Below, piece after piece: positions 1-8,272 of a stretch of DNA of 64,000 nucleotides (position 1 is the first letter of the stretch; each line of letters opens with the position of its first letter). The stretch is taken from assembly GCF_029193885.1 (NCBI RefSeq), contig NZ_JARFVB010000004.1, positions 62,001 to 126,000 of the forward strand, in the 5' to 3' direction. This DNA is from Flagellimonas yonaguniensis (lineage in GTDB: Bacteria > Bacteroidota > Bacteroidia > Flavobacteriales > Flavobacteriaceae). Position numbers and translations under genes: made by a program. The notes beneath the pieces were generated by a model that was not told where the DNA came from, did not search any database, and saw only the letters and a list, made by a program, of their open reading frames with translations.

Positions 1-1
1 T

Positions 2-736
2 GCCCGAACCATAAAAAAGATTGAGGCCAAGCCCTTAAAAGAATTTTACAATGCCGAACCCATACCCGAAGAAGAACTGCCATCGACCGCAGTAAGTATT
101 TTAACTGCCCTTTCCCCTATCATCTTCATTGGAGTAGGCATTATTGCAGAACAATTCTTGGATGAAGGCCTACTCAGAAACATACTGACCTTTATCGGCA
201 ATCCTGTGATTGCTTTGCTCATTTCGGTACTCATCGCCATTTACTCCTTGGGATTGGCCAAGGGAAAGGAAATGAGCACGATTATGGATTCCTTGTCCGC
301 TTCCGTTTCCAGTATTACCATGATACTTTTGATCATTGCCGGGGCAGGAGCATTAAAGGAAGTTCTGATAGATAGTCAAGTAAGCGACTATATCGCCGAC
401 AGCTTAAAAGGTTCCAGTGTTTCGCCTTTGGTGTTGGCCTGGCTCATTGCCACTGCCATACGCGTTAGTGTGGGGTCGGCAACCGTGGCCGGACTTACCG
501 CAGCCGGGATTGTACTCCCGCTGGCCTCTGGCACAGGAACAAGTCCAGAGTTAATGGTTTTGGCCATTGGCTCGGGAAGCCTAATGCTTTCCCACGTCAA
601 CGATACCGGATTTTGGATGTTCAAGGAATATTTCAACCTTTCGGTCAAGGAAACCCTTTCCACTTGGACTGTTATGGAGACCTTGGTAGGCGTCATGGGA
701 CTCCTGGGCGTTTTGGCAATCAATAGTATAACCTAA
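2..736 (+). CDS. GntP-family permease, C-terminal part
   Basis: This is the 3' part of a gene that starts before the window; the frame is open from base 2. It encodes several hydrophobic segments (for example around 'LIAIYSLGLA' and 'GVMGLLGVLAI') and the GntP-type motif 'SHVNDTGFWMF', which recurs as 'SHINDSYFWVV' in the second permease at 54445-55764. GntP proteins are inner-membrane proton symporters for gluconate and related hydroxy acids; the family also includes the D-serine carrier DsdX, so the substrate cannot be read from the family alone. The Rid-like gene begins 11 nt after its stop and the dipeptidase follows, so it is probably part of one operon. The N-terminal half is missing only because of the window edge. 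Confidence 0.9.
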   Translation, partial: ARTIKKIEAKPLKEFYNAEPIPEEELPSTAVSILTALSPIIFIGVGIIAEQFLDEGLLRNILTFIGNPVIALLISVLIAIYSLGLAKGKEMSTIMDSLSASVSSITMILLIIAGAGALKEVLIDSQVSDYIADSLKGSSVSPLVLAWLIATAIRVSVGSATVAGLTAAGIVLPLASGTGTSPELMVLAIGSGSLMLSHVNDTGFWMFKEYFNLSVKETLSTWTVMETLVGVMGLLGVLAINSIT

Positions 737-747
737 CAATATAAATT

Positions 748-1212
748 ATGGAATCACCATCGCAACGCATTGAGGCATTAAACCTCCAATTACCCCCTGC
801 TCCTACACCTGCTGGTGTGTATCGACCCGTTTTAGTGATTGACAATTTTTTGTACGTATCGGGTCAAGGCCCCGTTAATTCAGATGGCTCCCTAATCACG
901 GGGCGGGCTGGAGACAACCTCGATGAGGACCAAGCCAAACTCGCCGCACGGCAGGTAGGATTGACCATGCTGTCCACCATTACGACACATTTTGGGAGCT
1001 TGGACAAAATCAAAAGAATGGTAAAAGTATTGGGGATGGTAAATTGCACCCCTGACTTTGGCAAACAACCCTATGTAATCAATGGTTTTAGTGAATTGAT
1101 GGTCGATATCTTCGGAGAAGAGAACGGTATCGGAGTGAGAAGCGCGGTCGGTATGATGCTCCCCAACAATATTGCGGTGGAAATCGAAGCTGTATTTGAA
1201 CTTCACCAATAA
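748..1212 (+). CDS. RidA (YjgF/YER057c/UK114) family protein, atypical subgroup
   Basis: This 154-residue protein has the Rid fold signature, including 'SGQGPVNSDG' near the N-terminus and 'AVEIEAVFEL' at the C-terminus. Canonical RidA proteins deaminate reactive imines such as 2-aminoacrylate, using an arginine in an 'ARLP'-type motif to bind the substrate carboxylate. Here that position reads 'GMMLP', so the arginine appears to be missing. This places it with the longer Rid paralogues whose activity is unclear. It sits between a GntP permease (11 nt upstream) and an M19 dipeptidase (8 nt downstream) and is probably cotranscribed with both. Family membership is firm; enzymatic activity is uncertain. 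Confidence 0.9.
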   Translation: MESPSQRIEALNLQLPPAPTPAGVYRPVLVIDNFLYVSGQGPVNSDGSLITGRAGDNLDEDQAKLAARQVGLTMLSTITTHFGSLDKIKRMVKVLGMVNCTPDFGKQPYVINGFSELMVDIFGEENGIGVRSAVGMMLPNNIAVEIEAVFELHQ

Positions 1213-1220
1213 CACCTGAC

Positions 1221-2285
1221 ATGTTTATATTTGATGCCCATCTTGACCTTGCCATGAACGCCCTGGAGTGGAACAGGGACCTTAGACTTTCAGTCTCCGA
1301 GATAAGAAAACGTGAGCAAGGCATGACCGACAAGCCTGACCGTGGCAAGAACACTGTTTCCCTCCCAGCCATGCGAGAAGGCAACATCGGGTTGTGTATG
1401 GGCACTCAAATTGCACGCTTTGTGGAAAAAGGTAGTCCACTACCCGGTTGGCATTCACAACATCAAGCGTGGGCGCAGACACAAGGGCAACTTGCCTGGT
1501 ACAAGACCATGGAAGCCGCAGGCGAAATGGTTCAAATAAAGGACATTGCAGGTCTGGAAAACCACCTCGAACTTTGGAAGAGTGATGAGCCAAAAAAACC
1601 GATTGGATATATTTTAAGCTTGGAAGGAGCCGATTCCATTGTGGATATGAGCTATTTGGAAAAATCCTACGAATCGGGGCTCAGGGCCATCGGTCCCGCC
1701 CATTATGGTCCTGGCATATACGCCCATGGTACGGATTCGGTGGGAGGTATAGGTCAAAAAGGAAAGGATTTGCTCAAAAAAGTGGAAGAGCTCAATATCA
1801 TCTTGGATGCCACCCATCTTTGCGACAAGAGCTTTTGGGAGACCATGAAAGTGTACCACGGCCCAGTTTGGGCCAGTCATAACAATTGTAGAAAATTAGT
1901 GGACCACAATCGACAGTTTTCCGATGAGCAGATTACGGAGCTTATCAACAGGGATGCTGTCATCGGTGTTGCATTGGATGCATGGATGATGGTTCCCAAC
2001 TGGGTTCGTGGTATATCCACCCCAAAAGACATGAACGTCACCTTGGAAATTGCAATTGATAATATTGATCATATATGTCAATTGGCTGGGAACACCGATC
2101 ATGTTGGCATTGGAACCGATTTGGACGGTGCCTTCGGAAAAGAACAGACCCCATGGGACTTGGACACTATCGCTGATCTTCAAAAAATTCCAAATATGTT
2201 GACCAAAAGAGGTTACACCAGATCGGATATTGAAAAAATCATGAATCAAAATTTCATCAATTTTTTAAGAAAAGTCTGGACCTAA
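1221..2285 (+). CDS. Membrane dipeptidase-type metallopeptidase (family M19)
   Basis: This 354-residue protein matches the renal/membrane dipeptidase family, a TIM-barrel zinc hydrolase. Visible metal-site elements are the N-terminal H-x-D in 'FDAHLDLAMNA', the glutamate in 'LSLEGADSI', 'LDATHLCDKSFW', and 'VGIGTDLDGAFG' near the C-terminus. Relatives cleave dipeptides, often with a D-residue or dehydro-residue at the C-terminal position. No signal peptide is visible, so the protein is probably cytoplasmic and acts on imported peptides. It is the last gene of the permease/Rid/dipeptidase cluster; a 7-bp hairpin (CTGGAAA/TTTCCAG, 2319-2338) follows the stop but lacks a clear T-run. The exact substrate is not deducible. 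Confidence 0.9.
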   Translation: MFIFDAHLDLAMNALEWNRDLRLSVSEIRKREQGMTDKPDRGKNTVSLPAMREGNIGLCMGTQIARFVEKGSPLPGWHSQHQAWAQTQGQLAWYKTMEAAGEMVQIKDIAGLENHLELWKSDEPKKPIGYILSLEGADSIVDMSYLEKSYESGLRAIGPAHYGPGIYAHGTDSVGGIGQKGKDLLKKVEELNIILDATHLCDKSFWETMKVYHGPVWASHNNCRKLVDHNRQFSDEQITELINRDAVIGVALDAWMMVPNWVRGISTPKDMNVTLEIAIDNIDHICQLAGNTDHVGIGTDLDGAFGKEQTPWDLDTIADLQKIPNMLTKRGYTRSDIEKIMNQNFINFLRKVWT

Positions 2286-2374
2286 ACATTGAATTCAATC
2301 CGACCCTCAATCAACAAACTGGAAAAACACCTTTCCAGACCCTAAAATTTCACTCCAAAAAGCAAGGAACTTGT

Positions 2375-2400
2375 TAAAATAGGGGCTTTTGCCTATTTTA
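2375..2400. promoter_or_regulatory. Palindrome upstream of the tetR-like gene (operator or terminator)
   Basis: TAAAATAGG and its exact complement CCTATTTTA flank an 8-nt centre, 57 nt before the ATG of the TetR-family gene. Position and symmetry fit an autoregulatory operator. The T-rich right arm could instead make it the terminator of the dipeptidase cluster. Confidence 0.4.
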
Positions 2401-2456
2401 ATACCAAACAGTATGTGTTTTTTTATATATTAGATTCGACCAACAGCAACCTAAGA

Positions 2457-3053
2457 ATGACCAAGAAGGCAGAAAGAACCACCGCTTATATCATTGAGAC
2501 CGTAGCACCCATCTTTAATCGCCACGGTTATATTGGTACCAGTATGAGCGACCTTACAGAGGCCACTGGGCTTACCAAAGGTGCTATTTATGGCAATTTT
2601 GAAAATAAAGAAGCCCTGGCACTATCTGCTTTTGAACACAATAGAAATTTATTGCTACAAGCCATTGATAACAAATTGGATATGGAGATTGAAGCTTTGG
2701 ATAAGCTATTTTCACTGCTGAGCTTCTATAAGCAATATGATGTCTTCACACTACCATTGGGCGGGTGCCCATTATTGAACGTTGGCGTGGATGCACAAAG
2801 CAATAACAAGCTACTGGCTGCAGCGGTAAAAGAAACCATCAAGGAGATTGAAGGAAAAATTGCGCTTATCTTGGAAAATGGTGCCAAACAAAACGAAATA
2901 AAACTTCCTGTTCCGCCACTACAATTTGCCAAACAATTGTTCACCATGATTCAAGGCGCCGTAGCCATGAGTACTATGACGCAGGATAGAAAGTATTTGG
3001 TCAATACAGTTACGTATTTGGAGTATCTTGTAAAGCAGGAGCTTAAAAAGTAA
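2457..3053 (+). CDS. TetR/AcrR-family transcriptional regulator
   Basis: From the ATG at 2457 the protein has 198 residues; the frame extends to 2415, but the extra 14 residues precede the usual 'MTKKAERT' beginning. Residues of about 10-55 form the TetR helix-turn-helix ('GYIGTSMSDLTEATGLTKGAIYGNF'-like region, with the recognition helix at 'KGAIYGNFENK'). The C-terminal half is the variable ligand-binding and dimer domain, of the kind that carries 'LGGCPLLNVGVDA'. Such proteins usually repress nearby genes and respond to a small ligand. The gene follows the permease/Rid/dipeptidase cluster on the same strand after a 171-nt gap containing a palindrome, so it may control that cluster, itself, or both. 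The ligand is unknown. Confidence 0.9.
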   Translation: MTKKAERTTAYIIETVAPIFNRHGYIGTSMSDLTEATGLTKGAIYGNFENKEALALSAFEHNRNLLLQAIDNKLDMEIEALDKLFSLLSFYKQYDVFTLPLGGCPLLNVGVDAQSNNKLLAAAVKETIKEIEGKIALILENGAKQNEIKLPVPPLQFAKQLFTMIQGAVAMSTMTQDRKYLVNTVTYLEYLVKQELKK

Positions 3054-3088
3054 GGTATACTATCCCTCTTATAAAATTTAAACCATTT

Positions 3089-3168
3089 GTCATTCCGACA
3101 GAGTGAAGCGACGAGGAATCTGGCATTATTGAATTTGAGAAGAGATTTCTCACTAAGTTCGAAATGAC
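3089..3168. repeat. 80-bp intergenic palindromic repeat, copy 1
   Basis: It begins GTCATTCCGACAGAG and ends TTCGAAATGAC, so the tips are imperfect inverted repeats. A copy of exactly 80 bp lies at 9179-9258; the two agree in both outer arms (including GCGACGAGGAATC and GAGATTTCTCACTA) and differ in the middle. It lies between the convergent TetR-like and PorP/SprF genes. Confidence 0.85.
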
Positions 3169-3183
3169 ATTATACCCTAAGAA

Positions 3184-4623
3184 TCAATTCCCCTTTACCC
3201 TAAATATCCACGTCTTGTCGTCGTACTTACCAAAAAACTTACTGTCTCTAGCTTTTCTTGCCTCCTCCATGGTATTGTATCGCTCCAAATACACATAGTT
3301 GTATTTATTGAAACTCCTGTAAAACGATTTTGGGTCCAGACCTTTTTCCCTTAGTGTCTTCATAAAGTTTTCGAAGTACTTTTTGGTCCCGTAAACGTTG
3401 GCAATCAAATAGAAACCTGGTTCTAGACCATCTTCGCTTTCAACCTCCTCGTACCTTTCATTGGGCCTTACCTCGACTTTCTGATTTTGCAGACGTTCAA
3501 TACTATCTTTTTTGCGCTGAAGCTCCAATTGTTCCTTAATACGTTGTACTTCTGCCAAAGAATCCCTTTCGAGCTCCAACTGCCTTCTTCTCTCCAACTC
3601 TCGTTGCTCCTGCTCACGACGTTGTTGTTCAATCTCTTCCTCCCTTCGATTCGGTTCCTCCTCTATCTCGGGTTCGGGCAAGATTTCTTCAGGTTCTTCG
3701 GGAGGCACTTCTTTTGACTTTGCTTTTCCAAAGTGATAGGAGGCAACAATTTCGATAGTGGAATCTTCTTCGCTCAACGAGCTATCTGTTCCGAATTCCA
3801 TTAGTCCACCTATGGAAAAGGCATTGGACACAGTAACACCCAATCCCCCGGAAACACCATAAAAACTATTATATCCGCCTTGTACCCAAAATTTTGAAGT
3901 GGAAAACAAACCATTCAAACCAAATTGCGTGTCACCATTGGGCACCGATTTGACATAAAGCACAGGGCGAACGTAGCTATCTCCCAAACCTTCGGATAAC
4001 ACCAAAGGGAAATCATTGCTGAGGGTTACGGTAACACTTTGAAAGCTTTCCATACTGTCCCCATTTCCTGAAACATTGAAACCGATGGCATTTTCCAAAG
4101 CCAAGCCCACACTAAACTTATTGACCAATAAACGTAATCCCGGTGTAAATTGCACTTTGAAGCCTTCCAAATCCTCCAGTGCAACAGGGTCAAGTTCATC
4201 CCCTTGCACATATTGCTCGTCCGCGACCGTTTGTTGAAAAGCAAAAGTGTTCAACCCTGCCATTAAACTTACTCCATCATCCAATTCAAATGTTTGTGCA
4301 AAGGTCAGGTTGACCCCTGTATAAAGAAATATTCCCGTATTGTGCTGTAAAAACCCAGCAGAAGCTACAGAAGAAGTATTTAATTGATGCGTATAATTGG
4401 CAAAAATGGAAGTTGGGTCACCATCAATGCTCTGCCATTGCCAACGGGTCCAGACCGAAAACGAATTAGGATTGTTCCAATCCAAAGCGTAGGTGGGATT
4501 GAACAAACTAGCATTGAATTGCGTCAGCGAATGTTGCCTAAAATCAGATGGTAAAACAGCTTCTTGACCCCAACTTGTGGCGTAAATTACCAATGCAAAC
4601 AAAGAAACCAAAAACTTGGGCAT
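3184..4623 (-). CDS. PorP/SprF-family type IX secretion protein with C-terminal SPOR-like domain
   Basis: The 479-residue protein starts with a signal peptide ending near 'TSWGQ'. Residues of about 20-300 resemble PorP/SprF outer-membrane beta-barrels ('FNPTYALDWNN', repeated glycine/aromatic strands), a family linked to type IX secretion and gliding. A glutamate/arginine-rich, proline-containing stretch of about 100 residues follows, probably a periplasmic coiled coil ('EIEQQRREQEQRELERRRQ'). The last 80 residues ('GFYLIANVYGTKKYFENFM' to 'WIFRVKGN') look like a SPOR-type or related peptidoglycan-binding module. The barrel-linker-SPOR order suggests a barrel tethered to the cell wall. It is monocistronic, convergent with the TetR-like gene and divergent from the SixA-like gene. 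Confidence 0.8.
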   Translation of the reverse strand: MPKFLVSLFALVIYATSWGQEAVLPSDFRQHSLTQFNASLFNPTYALDWNNPNSFSVWTRWQWQSIDGDPTSIFANYTHQLNTSSVASAGFLQHNTGIFLYTGVNLTFAQTFELDDGVSLMAGLNTFAFQQTVADEQYVQGDELDPVALEDLEGFKVQFTPGLRLLVNKFSVGLALENAIGFNVSGNGDSMESFQSVTVTLSNDFPLVLSEGLGDSYVRPVLYVKSVPNGDTQFGLNGLFSTSKFWVQGGYNSFYGVSGGLGVTVSNAFSIGGLMEFGTDSSLSEEDSTIEIVASYHFGKAKSKEVPPEEPEEILPEPEIEEEPNRREEEIEQQRREQEQRELERRRQLELERDSLAEVQRIKEQLELQRKKDSIERLQNQKVEVRPNERYEEVESEDGLEPGFYLIANVYGTKKYFENFMKTLREKGLDPKSFYRSFNKYNYVYLERYNTMEEARKARDSKFFGKYDDKTWIFRVKGN

Positions 4624-4665
4624 ACGAGAAAATGAAAATTAAACGTTACTTTTAAAACTGAATAA

Positions 4666-4673
4666 CAAAAATA
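4666..4673 (-). promoter_or_regulatory. Candidate -7 box of the PorP/SprF gene
   Basis: Read on the minus strand this is TATTTTTG, an exact TAnnTTTG match about 43 nt before the start codon at 4623. No TTG lies at the ideal upstream spacing. Confidence 0.45.
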
Positions 4674-4695
4674 TACGGGAACTTTGAATAGAACT

Positions 4696-5220
4696 ATGCG
4701 AACCATCAAACCCTTAATTGCCCTGGCAATTATACTCGTTGGAAGTATCGGCTGCAAAAAAGATACGAAAATTGCGGAAGACCCAGTTATTTCCACCTTC
4801 TATTTTATACGGCATGCCGAAAAAGATAGAACCAATCCAGAGAACCTTGACCCAGAGCTTAATCAAGATGGATTGGACAGAGCCATTCGCTGGGCCGAGG
4901 TTTTTGATGCCATTCCATTGGACCTTGTTTATTCCACCAATTACGAGCGCACCTCCATGACCGCCGCTCCAACATCGGTAAAAAAAGATATCGATATCAA
5001 ATATTACGACCCCTCTTCACTTGATATGGAGGAGTTCAAATTGGTAAACGAAGGTAAAAATGTTTTGGTCGTTGGCCATAGCAACACCACCCCCATGCTT
5101 GTAAACAAAATGATAGGCATGGAAAAATACCCCCAAATGGACGATTCGGACAACAGCAGTCTTTTTATTGTTCGAATTATTGATGGTATCCCCACCCATA
5201 TCCGCTTAAAAATGGACTAG
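4696..5220 (+). CDS. SixA-like histidine phosphatase lipoprotein
   Basis: The 174-residue protein from the ATG at 4696 (a TTG lies 12 nt upstream) begins with a hydrophobic segment and the lipobox 'GSIGC' followed by 'KKDTK', so it is probably a lipoprotein. The catalytic histidine motif is 'YFIRHAEK', and the second histidine is in 'VLVVGHSNTTPML', as in the histidine phosphatase (phosphoglycerate mutase-like) superfamily. The short size is SixA-like. The substrate is unknown; an envelope location argues against SixA's cytoplasmic phosphocarrier role. It lies between divergent and convergent genes and is probably transcribed alone. Confidence 0.85.
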   Translation: MRTIKPLIALAIILVGSIGCKKDTKIAEDPVISTFYFIRHAEKDRTNPENLDPELNQDGLDRAIRWAEVFDAIPLDLVYSTNYERTSMTAAPTSVKKDIDIKYYDPSSLDMEEFKLVNEGKNVLVVGHSNTTPMLVNKMIGMEKYPQMDDSDNSSLFIVRIIDGIPTHIRLKMD

Positions 5221-5222
5221 GT

Positions 5223-5960
5223 TTATTCTACCACAATATTTTTGAGTTCAATTTTGCTTAGGAGTTCAAGTTCGCCTTTGTTATACAATTGTCCAATTTC
5301 CAGAATATCCGTACCGTCGTTTTTTGGCTTATAGTTCTCATAATCCACAAATCGGATACCATTGACATAGCGTTCATTGTACGCTTTCCTGAATCGCTGC
5401 CCCCCTCCGTTCACATGAAAGTCATACGCTAAGTAGTTGGGCTTGAATGACTCTATATCAAACCAATACAAATAAGTATCCTCAAAATCATCACCTCCGC
5501 CTGCTTGGTCAAACGTTACCTTTACTTTATAATATTCTTTATTATCGATGGTTTCCTTGCCCAAAAGTTCCTTGTTGACAGCACCGTCGTTCAAACCATA
5601 AGGCAAACGCACAAAATAATGTACAGAGTTGATGGAGTTCGCATACTTTACCGCCATGGTATCGTGGACCATTACCAAGGAATCGTTCATATATCGTTCA
5701 AATTCATCATTCCGCTTCACATCGGTAATGGTAATGGAGTCCAAATCGGAAATTCGTTTAAAAACACGTTGTCCATCCACATTTTCAGAAACATAGCTCT
5801 TGTCCCGAAAATCAAAAGTCACTTTATAATCGTCAAATAGTTTTCCACCACTATCCGCGATGGAATTATCAACGATTTCTTGTACAGTCAGTTCTTTTTT
5901 GGGCTCCTGCTTACATCCAATGGCAAAAACAAGTATCAGGGGAATTATAATTCTTTTCAT
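5223..5960 (-). CDS. Putative lipoprotein, DUF6503-like
   Basis: From the ATG at 5960 the protein has 245 residues and opens with a signal peptide and lipobox ('LVFAIGC' then 'KQEPKK'). An upstream extension to 6059 is open but lacks signal-peptide character and would run back over the smpB start. The body is rich in beta-strand-like stretches such as '[19 protein letters not shown]' and '[13 protein letters not shown]', which I associate with DUF6503 and similar Bacteroidota periplasmic proteins of lipoprotein-carrier-like fold. It is convergent with the SixA-like gene (stops 2 nt apart) and divergent from smpB. No function is assigned; the family name is from memory. Confidence 0.7.
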   Translation of the reverse strand: MKRIIIPLILVFAIGCKQEPKKELTVQEIVDNSIADSGGKLFDDYKVTFDFRDKSYVSENVDGQRVFKRISDLDSITITDVKRNDEFERYMNDSLVMVHDTMAVKYANSINSVHYFVRLPYGLNDGAVNKELLGKETIDNKEYYKVKVTFDQAGGGDDFEDTYLYWFDIESFKPNYLAYDFHVNGGGQRFRKAYNERYVNGIRFVDYENYKPKNDGTDILEIGQLYNKGELELLSKIELKNIVVE

Positions 5961-6026
5961 AAGGTTGTTTGGGTACTTATTCGTAAAATCCACCATAACA
6001 TTACAATTTTCTTGGCAAAGAGTTCC

Positions 6027-6034
6027 TATTTTTG
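6027..6034 (+). promoter_or_regulatory. -7 box of smpB, implying a leaderless mRNA
   Basis: TATTTTTG matches TAnnTTTG exactly and ends only 5 nt before the smpB ATG at 6040, so transcription would begin at or next to the start codon. Confidence 0.55.
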
Positions 6035-6039
6035 TCCCA

Positions 6040-6501
6040 ATGCAGCAAAGTATCAACATAAAAAATAAAAGAGCCCGATTTGATTACGAAATTTTGGACA
6101 CCTACACCGCAGGTATTGTTCTGGGGGGTACCGAAATAAAATCGCTTCGCGCCGGCAAGGCTTCCATTTCCCAAAGCTTTTGTGAATTTAATGACAAGGG
6201 CGAACTGTTTGTCGTCAATATGCAGATTGATGAATACAGTCACGCAAGTCATTTTAACCACGCACCCAAGGCCGTACGCAAATTGTTGCTCAATAAACGG
6301 GAATTAAAAAAACTTCAAAAAGAGGTGGCCACCACTGGTCTTACCATTGTTCCCCTGAAAGTTTTTATAAATGATAGAGGGCTCGCCAAAATGAACATCG
6401 GCCTGGCAAAGGGTAAAAAACTGTACGATAAACGGGAAACCATCAAGGACAGGGACAATAAACGCAACCTATCCCGAATCAAAAAGAGCTTCAACAACTA
6501 G
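6040..6501 (+). CDS. smpB: SsrA-binding protein SmpB
   Basis: This 153-residue protein is a full-length SmpB, the partner of tmRNA in rescuing stalled ribosomes. Conserved features are '[20 protein letters not shown]', '[19 protein letters not shown]', and the basic C-terminal tail '[16 protein letters not shown]', which enters the ribosomal A site. The ATG at 6040 begins '[12 protein letters not shown]', matching family starts, although the frame is open further upstream. A promoter box ends 5 nt before the ATG. The stop codon shares the palindrome CTAG with the stop of pcm on the other strand. The tmRNA gene itself is not in the window. Confidence 0.97.
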   Translation: MQQSINIKNKRARFDYEILDTYTAGIVLGGTEIKSLRAGKASISQSFCEFNDKGELFVVNMQIDEYSHASHFNHAPKAVRKLLLNKRELKKLQKEVATTGLTIVPLKVFINDRGLAKMNIGLAKGKKLYDKRETIKDRDNKRNLSRIKKSFNN

Positions 6502-7139
6502 TTTTTATCTTCCAGTAAAGGAACAAACCGGAACGAACCAAACTCTTTTTTCTCAAACTCTTTTTCGGATTTACGAACAAATAAGGTCATAACTTGTTCA
6601 TCCACACCAACAGGGATGACCAACCTACCCCCTACTTTCAACTGGGACAAGAGTGGTCTTGGCACTTCAGGTGCACCGGCGGTAACAATGATCCCATCAA
6701 AAGGTGCTTCTTCGGGCAATCCCTTATATCCATCCCCAAAAATCATTTTCTTGGGTCGATAATGCATCTTGTTGAAGAACAATCTGGTGGTCTTAAAAAG
6801 CTCCAATTGGCGTTCAATGGTGTATACTTTGGCCCGTAAATGCAACAAAACAGCAGTTTGATAACCACTACCCGTGCCAATTTCCAAAATTTTGGCATTG
6901 GGCTTCACTTCGAGCAATTCTGTTTGAAAAGCAACAGTATAGGGCTGTGAAATGGTTTGGTCCGCACCAATGGGAAATGCCTTGTCCTGGTACGCATGAT
7001 CTTCAAAGCTGCTATCCAAAAACAGGTGTCTAGGAATTGTTTTTATGGCTTCGAGTACTTTTTTATCCGTAATCCCTTTGGCGGCAACAATCTCCGCCAA
7101 GTTCTTGCGCATTCCCCTATGTTTGAGCGTATCCTTCAT
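6498..7139 (-). CDS. pcm: Protein-L-isoaspartate O-methyltransferase
   Basis: This 213-residue enzyme transfers a methyl group from S-adenosylmethionine to L-isoaspartyl residues in damaged proteins, starting their repair. The SAM-binding motif is '[15 protein letters not shown]', preceded by '[15 protein letters not shown]', and followed by '[19 protein letters not shown]' and '[17 protein letters not shown]', all typical of PCMT. Length is normal. It overlaps smpB by 4 nt tail to tail and is probably transcribed alone. Confidence 0.95.
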   Translation of the reverse strand: MKDTLKHRGMRKNLAEIVAAKGITDKKVLEAIKTIPRHLFLDSSFEDHAYQDKAFPIGADQTISQPYTVAFQTELLEVKPNAKILEIGTGSGYQTAVLLHLRAKVYTIERQLELFKTTRLFFNKMHYRPKKMIFGDGYKGLPEEAPFDGIIVTAGAPEVPRPLLSQLKVGGRLVIPVGVDEQVMTLFVRKSEKEFEKKEFGSFRFVPLLEDKN

Positions 7140-7253
7140 GGTGTGTGGTCTGGTGGCACGAATTTAAAAAGTTCCCCAAAATATCCCCTTAGTTCCGTTC
7201 AAAAATTTATGGAAACTGACATCATATCCGTATTTTTGACGAAAACAGGTAAT

Positions 7254-8219
7254 ATGCTTAAAGTTGGTGTCCTCGGAGCAGGACATTTGGGAAAAATACA
7301 CCTAAGGCTCTTAAATCAATCGGACAAATATGAACTGATTGGATTTTATGACCCAGATGAGATCAATGCCAAAAAAGTGGCCGCCGAATTTGGCTACACT
7401 CATTTCGACAACATCAATAATTTGATAGATGCCGTGGATGTTGTCGACATTGTAACCCCTACCTTATCCCATTTTGATTGCGCCAAAAAAGCCATTGAAA
7501 AAGGGAGACATATTTTTATTGAAAAACCCATTACCAACACACTTGAAGAAGCCGAGGAATTATTGGAGCTTTCCAAAAAACACAGCGTAAAAGGTCAAGT
7601 TGGGCATGTGGAACGCTTTAATCCTGCATTTTTAGCTGTAAAAGACAAAATCGAGAACCCTATGTTCATCGAAACCCATCGACTGGCGGAATTCAACCCA
7701 CGCGGAACAGACGTCCCTGTGGTACTGGATTTAATGATTCATGACATTGATGCCATTTTGAGCGTGGTTCCTTCCGAAGTGGAAAAAATAAATGCCAGTG
7801 GTGTTTCCGTGATAAGTCAATCGCCAGATATCGCCAATGCGCGCATACAATTCAAGAACGGTTGTGTGGCCAACCTTACCTCTAGCCGAATCTCTTTGAA
7901 AAACATGCGAAAGTCACGTTTCTTTCAACGCGACGCCTATATTTCCGTGGATTTCTTGGAGAAAAAAGTGGAAGTGGTAAAAATGAAGGACGCTCCAGAA
8001 AACCCTGGGGATTTTGATATGATTCTTCAAAATGCGGAAGGCGATAAAAAACAGATCTATTTTGAAAACCCTGAAATAGATGTCAACAATGCCATTTTGG
8101 ACGAATTGGAAACCTTTGCCGATGCCATCAACAATGACACTACCCCAATCGTAAGTTTGGAGCAAGGGACCAATGCACTAAAAGTCGCCCTTCAGATTAT
8201 TGAGTCTTTTAAAAATTAA
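7254..8219 (+). CDS. Gfo/Idh/MocA-family NAD(P)-dependent oxidoreductase
   Basis: The 321-residue protein starts with a Rossmann nucleotide site, 'GVLGAGHLGKIHLRLL', and has the family signature 'IEKPITNT' around residues 90-97, which contributes the catalytic-site lysine. The C-terminal half is the alpha/beta substrate domain ('VGHVERFNPAFLAV', 'DLMIHDIDAILSVVP'). Members oxidise or reduce sugars and related compounds; the substrate cannot be told here. I chose the ATG at 7254 because 'MLKVGVLGAG' is the normal beginning; another ATG lies in frame at 7209. 3-Hydroxyacyl-CoA dehydrogenase follows after 53 nt. Confidence 0.92.
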   Translation: MLKVGVLGAGHLGKIHLRLLNQSDKYELIGFYDPDEINAKKVAAEFGYTHFDNINNLIDAVDVVDIVTPTLSHFDCAKKAIEKGRHIFIEKPITNTLEEAEELLELSKKHSVKGQVGHVERFNPAFLAVKDKIENPMFIETHRLAEFNPRGTDVPVVLDLMIHDIDAILSVVPSEVEKINASGVSVISQSPDIANARIQFKNGCVANLTSSRISLKNMRKSRFFQRDAYISVDFLEKKVEVVKMKDAPENPGDFDMILQNAEGDKKQIYFENPEIDVNNAILDELETFADAINNDTTPIVSLEQGTNALKVALQIIESFKN

Positions 8220-8224
8220 TCGTC

Positions 8225-8251
8225 GTCATTCTCGACTTAGCTCGAACTGAC
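8225..8251. repeat. Short copy of a GTCA...TGAC intergenic palindrome
   Basis: GTCATTCTCGACTTAG followed by CTCGAACTGAC. The outer ends match the tips of the repeats at 10622, 22948 and 46842. It looks like a remnant or a minimal unit. Confidence 0.55.
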
Positions 8252-8272
8252 AACAATTTTAAACAATATACT

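Noticed and set aside
2319..2338. CTGGAAA/TTTCCAG hairpin as the terminator of the dipeptidase gene
   Set aside because: No T-run follows and the stem has only 7 bp, so it is not listed as a terminator.
2415..2456. Longer TetR-family protein starting at 2415
   Set aside because: The 14 extra residues are unlike family N-termini and overlap the likely promoter zone.
5961..6059. N-terminal extension of the DUF6503-like protein
   Set aside because: It would bury the signal peptide and lipobox and run across the smpB promoter and start.
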